NCBI GenBank assembly: GCA_017521565.1
Contig: JAFXCE010000073.1
Location: 1 to 64,000, forward strand
Reading direction: 5' to 3'
From: Clostridia bacterium
Lineage (GTDB): Bacteria; Bacillota; Clostridia; Christensenellales; Aristaeellaceae
DNA: 64,000 nt
Position numbers and translations under genes: made by a program. The notes under the pieces are model-generated. The model had not been told where the DNA came from. It saw nothing but the letters and a program-made list of their open reading frames with translations, and did no database searches. Of the stretch, positions 33,871-41,086 are shown one piece after another; position 1 is the stretch's first letter, and the number at the start of each line of letters is the position of its first letter.

Positions 33871-34388
33871 GCTTGTACCTCCATCAGCTCCGGATTGTCG
33901 TGGATGTTGCCGATGACTTCGAGCTGATTGTGATGATTCCAGAACGCATAGTTGTCGATCTTGCGGTTTGCATTCGGGATATCGGGCGCATTGTCATTGA
34001 TCGGCCGTAATGTAAAACCGCTTTCAAGCGCAGTAACAATCAGCACAGAGCCATAGCCATAAGCTCCAATTCCGGCGTATACATAATTGCTTACCAAGTA
34101 AGTATTTTTGCTCATCCAGCGGACGATATCGCCTTCATAAATCCGCTTGCCGTTTCTATCCTCGAGGCCGGTGTACTGGCCGACCGTCTCGGGATCAACC
34201 ATATACATCAGACACTCTTCAAAGCTGGTGATATTTCCCGTATCTCCTTCGTGAAGCGTGGTGCATTTATCATTCATATCGGGCATGTACATGGCGTGAA
34301 TTCCATCATCAAGAAACTGGATAATCGTACCTCCGGTAACCCATCCCCCATTATCGAGGCGCTTGCCCCTGAAAAGAATCTCCCGCAT
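33867..34388 (-). CDS. YopX-family phage protein
   Basis: ATG 34388 follows GGAGGACTGACG. The 173-residue protein starts MREILFRGKRLDNGGWVTGG, then VGQYTGLEDRNGKRIYEGDIVRW and a C-terminal VIGNIHDNPELM, the three hallmark blocks of YopX proteins from SPbeta-type and many other Gram-positive phages. Function unknown. Confidence 0.9.
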   Translation of the reverse strand: MREILFRGKRLDNGGWVTGGTIIQFLDDGIHAMYMPDMNDKCTTLHEGDTGNITSFEECLMYMVDPETVGQYTGLEDRNGKRIYEGDIVRWMSKNTYLVSNYVYAGIGAYGYGSVLIVTALESGFTLRPINDNAPDIPNANRKIDNYAFWNHHNQLEVIGNIHDNPELMEVQA

Positions 34389-34390
34389 CG

Positions 34391-34999
34391 TCAGTCCTCC
34401 TTCGCGTCCATCCGTGCTCCGCACTTCGGACAGAAATTGCTTTCTAGCCCGATGATCACGGTTCTGCAATTTGAGCACTCAATTTTCGGAATATCCTTGT
34501 GTGATTCACGCAGATCAATCCACCTCGCATGCACCACCAGTGCAGCGTCGAGGGCTGCAATCCTGTTGATTGCATCTTCCGGCGTATGGCCATCCCACAC
34601 CGGCGCTCGCTCAAGCTCGCGGCAGATGAACATGTCCCAATACGGATCAATGTTATAGTGATAGCTGGCCTGTCCCTGCGGCGTTTTGATGCCGACAATA
34701 AACATGCCGTCAAACATCGTACCGTCGCTATGCTGCTTCGACTTCCAGCACAGAGACGGATAATTGCGAACGATCACGGAAAACAGCTTTGCGCGATGAT
34801 CGTACAGCTCATTGAACGTGTGATAGCCGTCGCTGGTGTTGCCGTCGATCTGGACTACCGGTGCATGATTGACTCTTGTAATGGCCATTTGCACACCAAA
34901 ACCTTCAGAACTGATAACGCTATCACTCAACTGCTCCGACTTGAGCAGTCGATGCAAGACTTCAAGCAGTTCGCTTTTACTGATCAAATCATTATTCAT
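34391..34999 (-). CDS. WDGH-domain protein with C-terminal zinc ribbon
   Basis: ATG 34999 follows GGGAGGTTAGAGCGC. The 202-residue protein contains HTFNELYDHRAKLFSVIVRNYPSLCWKSKQHSDGTMFDGMFIVGIKTPQGQASYHYN...ERAPVWDGHTPEDAINRI (about residues 55-145), the phage WDGH domain, and ends with CSNCRTVIIGLESNFCPKCGARM, a zinc ribbon. WDGH proteins occur in many tailed phages; role unknown. Confidence 0.8.
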   Translation of the reverse strand: MNNDLISKSELLEVLHRLLKSEQLSDSVISSEGFGVQMAITRVNHAPVVQIDGNTSDGYHTFNELYDHRAKLFSVIVRNYPSLCWKSKQHSDGTMFDGMFIVGIKTPQGQASYHYNIDPYWDMFICRELERAPVWDGHTPEDAINRIAALDAALVVHARWIDLRESHKDIPKIECSNCRTVIIGLESNFCPKCGARMDAKED

Positions 35000-35561
35000 G
35001 CGCTCTAACCTCCCGCAGCTTCGGCACAATCACCTCTCGGCATATTTCTGCGAATCGCTTTTGCCATGGGCTGTAATCTTCTTCGATGCACGTATACCAC
35101 TCATCCGGCAAGTAGGTCATCTCATGATCGGCCGCCACAGCAAAAGCTGCCGCCCACGCTCTGCGGTCATCTCCGTGCTCTCCTGCAGTTTCCAGTGCAT
35201 ATTCCAGATTGTCTTCATCTTCGCCGTCCGTATCTTCTTGGATCATGACACGCAGATTTTCAACCGTTTTCTCATGGTCAAAACGTTTCTCAACGTGCCG
35301 TTCTCCGATACACTTGCGAAGAAGCCATTCATCGTCATACAGCCAGCGACAACAGAACTCTACAAAAGTTTCGGCCTTTCCCCCTGTATGCGAACCCCAA
35401 CGATAAGCGTAAAACCCGATGTCACTGTCGCAGGTCATCTGCCAGTCCTTTGTATCGAGGTACATGTTCAGCCACAGGCAATCCGGTCCGCCTGTCATGC
35501 GGATAACTACCATGTCACCGTATCTCTCCACGATAGCCTTGCGTTTGCTCTTGTCAATCAT
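34992..35561 (-). CDS. Hypothetical protein, 189 aa
   Basis: ATG 35561 overlaps the upstream small ORF stop (ATGA). Product MIDKSKRKAIVERYGDMVVIRMTGGPDCLWLNMYLDTKDWQMTCDSDIGFYAYRWGSHTGGKAETFVEFCCRWLYDDEWLLRKCIGERHVEKRFDHEKTVENL... is alpha/beta, acidic in the middle (EDTDGEDEDNLEYALETAGEHGDDRRAW). Not recognised. Confidence 0.65.
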   Translation of the reverse strand: MIDKSKRKAIVERYGDMVVIRMTGGPDCLWLNMYLDTKDWQMTCDSDIGFYAYRWGSHTGGKAETFVEFCCRWLYDDEWLLRKCIGERHVEKRFDHEKTVENLRVMIQEDTDGEDEDNLEYALETAGEHGDDRRAWAAAFAVAADHEMTYLPDEWYTCIEEDYSPWQKRFAEICREVIVPKLREVRAHE

Positions 35562-35644
35562 CTCTCGCACTTCCTTCTCGCAAATCTCGGGCAGTACCAA
35601 TCAGCAGAGCTGGCACAGAATGGGCACGGTTTCAACTCTGACAT
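35558..35644 (-). CDS. Tiny zinc-finger-like protein, 28 aa
   Basis: ATG 35644 follows GGGGAGCAATCC and the stop overlaps the next ATG. It encodes MSELKPCPFCASSADWYCPRFARRKCER. The LKPCPFC start equals that of Lar-type zinc ribbons, so it may be a shortened remnant or a mini zinc protein. It overlaps the end of the upstream gene in another frame. Confidence 0.5.
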   Translation of the reverse strand: MSELKPCPFCASSADWYCPRFARRKCER

Positions 35645-35850
35645 GGATTGCTCCCCTTTTCTTTGAGCCACTCATCGAATTCTCTGCGGCAATCGTCACA
35701 GATTACCAGATGAACATCATCCCAACTGTACGACGATCTTCTAAACAGCAAAATATTCGGGCTTTTTTTCAGATACGTACGCTTTATCTCATTTACGCGC
35801 TTTACTTCCGGCACTACAGTACCGCAGCGGTCGCATAATGTCTGCGTCAT
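35632..35850 (-). CDS. Small zinc-binding protein, 72 aa
   Basis: Product MTQTLCDRCGTVVPEVKRVNEIKRTYLKKSPNILLFRRSSYSWDDVHLVICDDCRREFDEWLKEKGSNPCQS has CDRC and CDDC pairs about 45 residues apart, a zinc-ribbon layout common in phage proteins with HTH or treble-clef folds. Function unknown. Confidence 0.7.
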   Translation of the reverse strand: MTQTLCDRCGTVVPEVKRVNEIKRTYLKKSPNILLFRRSSYSWDDVHLVICDDCRREFDEWLKEKGSNPCQS

Positions 35851-36020
35851 TTATACCCCATCCCTTCATACTCGACCCAGATATACTTCTTCACCTTGCC
35901 GCACTTCGTGCAGCGCTTATAAAGCTGCTCACCGGAAATGCAGGAGAATCCATACGGATTGACCTTCCGGCAGACTTCCCATTCATGGCGGCAGAACAGC
36001 CGCTTAATCCATTTCAGCAT
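35847..36020 (-). CDS. Small zinc-binding protein, 57 aa
   Basis: ATG 36020 follows GAGGTGTGTC. Product MLKWIKRLFCRHEWEVCRKVNPYGFSCISGEQLYKRCTKCGKVKKYIWVEYEGMGYK has C-x-H and CTKC pairs. Proteins with the start MxKWLKRLFCxHxW are frequent in Clostridia phages; function unknown. Confidence 0.68.
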   Translation of the reverse strand: MLKWIKRLFCRHEWEVCRKVNPYGFSCISGEQLYKRCTKCGKVKKYIWVEYEGMGYK

Positions 36021-36028
36021 GACACACC

Positions 36029-36289
36029 TCACAACCAGCTTTCTACGACGCAAGGATCGTCTTCCGGGCTTCTCGGAAAACAAAGAAGCTGATTCGTCGG
36101 GATATGTGCGCGCATGGCTTCCAGCGTATCGGCAACGGTGCAATACTTGGTCGCCATCGTCTTGCCTGGCTCAACCACAAAGATGCGAGCAATATACTTG
36201 CCCGGGCAATCCTTCGGACTAAAAAACACAGTAATGATCGGCGTATAGCCTTTGCTGCGCAACGCTTCGTATTGCTCTTTCAAAAACAC
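36029..36289 (-). CDS. Hypothetical protein, 86 aa (GTG start)
   Basis: I choose GTG 36289 because GGAGGTG lies 7 bases upstream, and the longer frame overlaps the upstream gene without a ribosome site. Product (V)FLKEQYEALRSKGYTPIITVFFSPKDCPGKYIARIFVVEPGKTMATKYCTVADTLEAMRAHIPTNQLLCFPRSPEDDPCVVESWL is alpha/beta. Not recognised. Confidence 0.62.
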   Translation of the reverse strand: MFLKEQYEALRSKGYTPIITVFFSPKDCPGKYIARIFVVEPGKTMATKYCTVADTLEAMRAHIPTNQLLCFPRSPEDDPCVVESWL

Positions 36290-36291
36290 GT

Positions 36292-36744
36292 TCACACCTC
36301 CAACCACGCTGCCGAAGCACGTTCTTCGTCGGTCGGCATAGAAATCCATGCTCGCCATGTTTTTCCGTAATCCGTCCACATGAACTTATACCTGTAACCG
36401 TTGCAATGCGTGATCCGATATCCTCTTCCGCTCTTGATACCGACATTAGGGGTTATCGGATTCTCAATGTCCGGATTTGCGTGGTAATGTTCAATATAGA
36501 TACAATGGCTTCCGGTTTCACAAAGGGCTTTCAGTTCTTCCAGCGTCAGCGGCTTCTGCATCGGCTTTCCAACCCACCTGTACAGATCTTCGCGAATCTG
36601 TTCATTCTCCGTTGCTGTAGCATACGCCCGAAGCGCAGAAACAGCAGCTGGATCTCTCTCCGGACGAAGAATGAAGCAGTTATCAACGGGCGTTCCATCG
36701 GCTTTCGTTACACGATATTTGCCGTAAAGCCCTTTTTCATCCAT
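36292..36744 (-). CDS. Hypothetical protein, 150 aa
   Basis: It starts MDEKGLYGKYRVTKADGTPVDNCFILRPERDPAAVSALRAYATATENEQIREDLYRWVG after GGAGGCGTAAAG. The first half (KYRVTKADGxPVDxxxFILRPExDxAAxxALxxYA) is a recurrent phage protein pattern; the second half contains MWTDYGKTWRAWISMPTDEERASAAW. Two ancestral proteins may have fused. Function unknown. Confidence 0.68.
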   Translation of the reverse strand: MDEKGLYGKYRVTKADGTPVDNCFILRPERDPAAVSALRAYATATENEQIREDLYRWVGKPMQKPLTLEELKALCETGSHCIYIEHYHANPDIENPITPNVGIKSGRGYRITHCNGYRYKFMWTDYGKTWRAWISMPTDEERASAAWLEV

Positions 36745-36746
36745 CT

Positions 36747-39266
36747 TTACGCCTCCTGTCCAATCAGGTCAAAGAGCGTGGGCGCCGCCGCTTGTGCATC
36801 AGCCGCCTGCATGTATCCGACGCCATCGCGGAAGTAATCAACGTTCAGCTCCGTACCAAGGCCTCGACGGCCCATATCCACGGCGACCTTCGGAACGGTG
36901 AACAGTCCGGCGAAAGGATCAAAGACCGTATCGCCCTCGTTGGAGTAGCGCCGGATCAGGCGCTCCACGATATCCAGCTGCAAGGGACAGACGTGCATCT
37001 GCGCGCGGCGCTGGCTCTGCGTGGTATTGAGCGTGCGCATGCGGTTGATGTCGTCCCATACCTGATCAGTCCAGCTTCCCGGGCCGACCACCATGAACGT
37101 CGCCGGCAGTCTGCCGTCGCTGTCGAGCTTGAGCGCCAGCTTGACGTGATCCTCATAGCTGTACACCGTATCGCGGCTGAACTGGCGGTACAGCGCTTGC
37201 AGCTTGTCCACCGGCGCACTTGCCAGCTCTGCTTTGCCCACCAGCCTATCACCGCTGGAGCGCCAGTATCCGTGCGCGTCGATCTGCCATTGAGCGCGGG
37301 TGTATTCCTCTTTGCTCTTGGAGACCGGGACATCCGCATAAGCCCTGCTGGTATCCGTGGGCAGCTTACGGAAGAGCAGGATGTATTCCGGGCATCCGAC
37401 GCCCATCTTCGTGCCGTCCTTGCATTGCTCTGTCCATCCAAGGCGGTACGTCTGGTTGTTCTCCCGCACAACGTCGGTCACGACCGTAATCATGCCGAAA
37501 TACTGGAAGCCGTGACGCATGTAGTGCTGAATGCACATTGCATGGAACGGCTCCATTGTGGGCATGCCGGTTCCCGTGGCATTGCCGAACAGAACACGAT
37601 CCTTGACATGACAGGCAAATACTCTGCCCGGGCGAAGGATCCTGAGCAGATTCGGGCTGAGATAGTCCATCTGCTCGAAGAACTTCGCCGTGTCCTCGTT
37701 GTGACCGAAGTCGTTGTAGCTCGGTGTATATTCGTAATGGTTAGAAAACGGGATGCTGGTCACGATCAGGTCAACGCTGTTGTCCTGCATCCGGCTCGTT
37801 TCCTCTACGCAGTCCGCACGGATCGCCTTGTAGCGCTCTCCGCAGACTTCCAATCTCTCAACGCCCATACTGCGCTGCATCCTTTCTGCGATCATATCGC
37901 TGTGCAGACCGTACCGCTTGACGATGGCAACCATCTGACGCTGGAGCTCGTCATGCTGCGCCCACTTTTTGAGCAAGGCTTCCTTGATCTGTGCTTCACT
38001 TTCGGTGTAGATGATATCGATGATCACCTGCTCCGTCTGCAGGAAGCGGTAAATGCGATGGATCGCCTGAATGAAATCATTGAATTTATAGTCGATTCCC
38101 AGGAAGATGGCCCGATGGCAATGCCGCTGGAAGTTGCATCCCTGACCGGAAATCTCTTTCTTCGTCGCCAGCAGCCGGATGCGGCCGTCGGAAAAGTCAA
38201 TCACATTGCGCTCGCGCACATCGAAATCCTGCGTGCCGTAGACCTCCACCGCTTCGGGGATGGCCTTTTTGATCGCATGGCGTTCGCTTTCGAGGTCATG
38301 CCAGAGGATGAAATGATCCTGCGGCGCAGATTCCACAATCTCGGCCATTCTGGCCACGCGGCTGTCGAGGCTCTCCCGCTTTTCTCTCGCTTCATCCTGA
38401 AGGGAGAGGCTTGCATCGCGGATGAGCTTGACCTGACCATGCTTGTCCGTACCAGCTTGGGAGTGGTCAACAGCAATCTCATGCCAGCGGATATCCAGCG
38501 GCGGAAGGTCGTACCCATCATCGCTGTATCCAAGGTCGCTGGGCTTGCTCAAAAGCAGTGCCCAGCTCGCTACCCATAGCCAGAACTCCTGTTCCTTGTG
38601 AGGATAAAGAGTCAAGTTATTCGCCTTGGTGCTGTCCCGCTGGAAAAAGCGCGTCAGCGCCTGTCCGGTGTCCATGACTTCAAGGAATCCTGCGTAATGA
38701 ATCAGCTCTTTGAACCTGTTCGGGCTGGGTGTCGCCGTGCAGACCAGCTTATACTGGACACCGCGAAACTTATCAAGGAAGGTCTGATAGGTCTTGCTGC
38801 CAAAGCTGCGCAGCACGCTGGCCTCGTCCAGACACACAGCAGTAAACTTCTGCGGATCAATGTCCCCGTCGCGCACACGCTCATAATTGGTCATGACGAT
38901 CTCGCCATCTGCCGCCTTGGATTCCTCCATCGTGCGCACATAGGCCGGCGCAGGATAGCCAAGGATCTGCACGGCATCCCGCGCGAATTCCTGCTTGACG
39001 CCAAGAGGGAGAACGATCAAAGCCTGCGCTTTCGTGTTACCCCCCCTGCGCGCATGAACAACGACCTGATGACAGAACTCGATTTCCTGCACGGTCTTGC
39101 CCATGCCGAATGATTCAAACAGGGCGCGCCTGCCGCCGCGCAGCGCCCATGCAACCGCGTCAGCCTGATGCGGCTTGAGCGCGCTGTTCAGCTGATCCGG
39201 CGTAACATCGAACCCACTGTCCGGCGCGACTACGACCTTGTTTTTGAGAAATTCTGTGTATTTCAT
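36747..39266 (-). CDS. Fused superfamily 2 helicase - DNA methyltransferase
   Basis: The 839-residue protein has an N-terminal SNF2/DEAD-like helicase: LKPHQADAVAWALRGGRRALFESFGMGKTVQEIEF (Walker A, about residue 50), VCLDEAS (motif II, about 142), TATPSPN (motif III), IHRIYR (motif VI, about 400). From about residue 470 a DNA methylase follows: DNSVDLIVTSIPFSNHYEYTPSYNDFGHNED (motif IV in the form TSIPF instead of PPY/PPW) and TVFDPFAGLFTVPKVAVDMGRRGLGTELN (SAM-binding motif I). It probably methylates adenine or cytosine amino groups during or after replication, protecting phage DNA. Family known from many Firmicutes prophages. Confidence 0.87.
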   Translation of the reverse strand: MKYTEFLKNKVVVAPDSGFDVTPDQLNSALKPHQADAVAWALRGGRRALFESFGMGKTVQEIEFCHQVVVHARRGGNTKAQALIVLPLGVKQEFARDAVQILGYPAPAYVRTMEESKAADGEIVMTNYERVRDGDIDPQKFTAVCLDEASVLRSFGSKTYQTFLDKFRGVQYKLVCTATPSPNRFKELIHYAGFLEVMDTGQALTRFFQRDSTKANNLTLYPHKEQEFWLWVASWALLLSKPSDLGYSDDGYDLPPLDIRWHEIAVDHSQAGTDKHGQVKLIRDASLSLQDEAREKRESLDSRVARMAEIVESAPQDHFILWHDLESERHAIKKAIPEAVEVYGTQDFDVRERNVIDFSDGRIRLLATKKEISGQGCNFQRHCHRAIFLGIDYKFNDFIQAIHRIYRFLQTEQVIIDIIYTESEAQIKEALLKKWAQHDELQRQMVAIVKRYGLHSDMIAERMQRSMGVERLEVCGERYKAIRADCVEETSRMQDNSVDLIVTSIPFSNHYEYTPSYNDFGHNEDTAKFFEQMDYLSPNLLRILRPGRVFACHVKDRVLFGNATGTGMPTMEPFHAMCIQHYMRHGFQYFGMITVVTDVVRENNQTYRLGWTEQCKDGTKMGVGCPEYILLFRKLPTDTSRAYADVPVSKSKEEYTRAQWQIDAHGYWRSSGDRLVGKAELASAPVDKLQALYRQFSRDTVYSYEDHVKLALKLDSDGRLPATFMVVGPGSWTDQVWDDINRMRTLNTTQSQRRAQMHVCPLQLDIVERLIRRYSNEGDTVFDPFAGLFTVPKVAVDMGRRGLGTELNVDYFRDGVGYMQAADAQAAAPTLFDLIGQEA

Positions 39267-39268
39267 AG

Positions 39269-39478
39269 TTACTCCAAAACCTGCAGCATGCTCATCTGCT
39301 GCGGTTCTTCTTTTAGATTTGCTCTCTGTTTTTCCAGCCGCTCAATCGCTCTCTTTGACCGATACGGATACAGAAAGCAATCTTTGACAAGGCAATTCTC
39401 CACTTCCTTGCGGCTGTACCCGGAGCAATCCATGCACCTTTTATGAATTGCTCCGAGCAATTCTTCACGCGTAACCAT
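39269..39478 (-). CDS. Small Cys-rich phage protein, 69 aa
   Basis: Product MVTREELLGAIHKRCMDCSGYSRKEVENCLVKDCFLYPYRSKRAIERLEKQRANLKEEPQQMSMLQVLE. The CMDC-x3-S-x5-E-x-C-x4-C-x-LYPYR motif is a frequent small zinc-binding phage protein. It sits between the sigma factor and the helicase-methylase, coupled to both. Confidence 0.75.
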   Translation of the reverse strand: MVTREELLGAIHKRCMDCSGYSRKEVENCLVKDCFLYPYRSKRAIERLEKQRANLKEEPQQMSMLQVLE

Positions 39479-39481
39479 GCG

Positions 39482-40054
39482 TCATGCTGCCGCGGCAACA
39501 GATTCTCCGAAGCGGAACAGCCGGATACGGTTTTCGATCTTCTTGATCGTTCGACTGATTTGCGGCTGAGATAATCCAACCGCATCCGCAATCTCGATCT
39601 GTGTCTTCCCGTCGAGCAGCAGGAAGACGATCTTTGATTCTTTGTCCGGAAGAGCATGTTTGATGAAGTCCATCAGACTGTGATAGGCGAATTCAGATTC
39701 GACAGTTTCACGTGCTGCAATCGTATGCCCGACCAGCAAATCCTCATCGCGATCGTGGCTTAGTCTCTCTTCGAGCCTCACCGCATTTTCATACGCACGA
39801 TGCTTCCCGGTCGTCCATTTGCGCATATGCGCATAAACCGCATTGATGATGCACGGAACGGCAAACGTTGCAAACTGAACACCGTAAGCGGGATCATAGA
39901 GCTTCACCGCTCGGCAAAGACCGATTGCCCCCTCCTGAAAAACGTCGTCCCAGTCATCCGGACTGACGTACCGGATTCTCTCATTCATGGTGTATGTGAC
40001 AAGCGGAAGATTATCTTCCACCATCCTGCGCTGCTCCGACGTCAGCCTCTGCAT
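39482..40054 (-). CDS. Phage-encoded sigma-70 family factor
   Basis: ATG 40054 follows AGGAGTGAACGAC. The 190-residue protein has region 2 (LVTYTMNERIRYVSPDDWDDVFQEGAIGLCRAVKLYDPAYGVQFATFAVPCIINAVYAHMRKW, about residues 18-82) and region 4 helix-turn-helix (LPDKESKIVFLLLDGKTQIEIADAVGLSQPQISRTIKKIENRI, about 132-178), like SigB/SigF-type factors. No region 1 is present. It could direct host RNA polymerase to phage promoters, or act with the region-4 protein at 27342. Confidence 0.85.
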   Translation of the reverse strand: MQRLTSEQRRMVEDNLPLVTYTMNERIRYVSPDDWDDVFQEGAIGLCRAVKLYDPAYGVQFATFAVPCIINAVYAHMRKWTTGKHRAYENAVRLEERLSHDRDEDLLVGHTIAARETVESEFAYHSLMDFIKHALPDKESKIVFLLLDGKTQIEIADAVGLSQPQISRTIKKIENRIRLFRFGESVAAAA

Positions 40055-40280
40055 GTCGTTCACTCCTGTCCTTTGTGCTTTCAAGGTGTCTGATTCTTTG
40101 CTTCTGGCACTGCACGGTCGTGCGCAGTTTCCGATTCTCTTCGAGCACTCTGCTCATGCTGCCGAGGTGACTGATCGCCGCAGATGCGGTTTTTCTGATA
40201 AACTCTGCATTGATCGAAATCTCATGATCGGACATATCCTCGATGGAGCTCAGCGCCCTCATGGCTTCATAGCGCTTCAT
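40011..40280 (-). CDS. Hypothetical protein, 89 aa
   Basis: ATG 40280 follows GGGGGGATCGCAC. Product MKRYEAMRALSSIEDMSDHEISINAEFIRKTASAAISHLGSMSRVLEENRKLRTTVQCQKQRIRHLESTKDRSERHAEADVGAAQDGGR contains a short coiled coil. It overlaps the sigma factor start by 44 bases, so translation of the two is coupled. Confidence 0.6.
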   Translation of the reverse strand: MKRYEAMRALSSIEDMSDHEISINAEFIRKTASAAISHLGSMSRVLEENRKLRTTVQCQKQRIRHLESTKDRSERHAEADVGAAQDGGR

Positions 40281-41086
40281 GTGCGATCCCCCCACGGGTA
40301 CTGCCGGATAAAATCATCACCCATGATCTCTCTGAGAGATTCCTTCATGAAGATCGGCACGCCGCATTCTGCCGCTGTCTTTTTAAGCTCCATAATCCAT
40401 GACTTCTTCGGGATGACCTTTTCTTTGCGATTGCCTGTTTCTGCGCCGACGATAATCCATCCGCAGCGCTTCACAGCAGCAATACTGTCATCCAGAAGAT
40501 CGGTGAACGGCTCAAGGATCGGCTCAATGCTCACGAACGTATTTGCCCCGGTACACCAGAAGAATTTATAGTCCATCGTCGGAGTCGAAGAGCCGTACCA
40601 GAAGTTTTCTTCCATTGGAAGAAGTCCCTGTTTTGCAAGATTGATGTATCGGTCAGGATTCTTGGTCAGGAAGAGATAGCGGTGCTGCGGCGCAGCTTTG
40701 CAGGCCTCGAAGACCTTCTGAATCCACTCATACGGCACCCAGTCGCCAAACAGATCAGCCATGGAGCATACGAAGATCGTACGCGGCGTCGTCCATTTTG
40801 CAGGTTCACCGAGTCTGTATTGATGGAATGTAGGCATAAATCTATACGGATATGGAGCAACATGCACATTTCCAGATTTGTCGATTTTCGAGAGTTGATG
40901 CGTAAGCATAGCAACCTTTGTTCCATCGATCTTCTCGCAAATAAAAGTGGATTCTCCAACTGGATCAATGTTGTAACCACCAAATCGATTTGCAATTCCT
41001 CTGGCATAGCAGTATTCACACCCATGCAAGCAGCCGGATACGGGATTCCACGAAGAATCAGCCCAGTCGATCTTGGTCTTTTTCAT
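40277..41086 (-). CDS. DUF5131 (phage Gp37/Gp68) radical-SAM-like protein
   Basis: ATG 41086 overlaps the upstream stop as ATGA. The 269-residue protein begins MKKTKIDWADSSWNPVSGCLHGCEYCYARGIANRFGG, with the CxxxCxxC iron-sulfur motif at about residues 19-26 and the TKIDWADxSWNPVxGC start that defines DUF5131. Later GDWVPYEWIQKVFEACKAAPQHRYLFLTKNPDRY and WIIVGAETGNRKEKVIP are also typical. Substrate unknown. Confidence 0.9.
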   Translation of the reverse strand: MKKTKIDWADSSWNPVSGCLHGCEYCYARGIANRFGGYNIDPVGESTFICEKIDGTKVAMLTHQLSKIDKSGNVHVAPYPYRFMPTFHQYRLGEPAKWTTPRTIFVCSMADLFGDWVPYEWIQKVFEACKAAPQHRYLFLTKNPDRYINLAKQGLLPMEENFWYGSSTPTMDYKFFWCTGANTFVSIEPILEPFTDLLDDSIAAVKRCGWIIVGAETGNRKEKVIPKKSWIMELKKTAAECGVPIFMKESLREIMGDDFIRQYPWGDRT

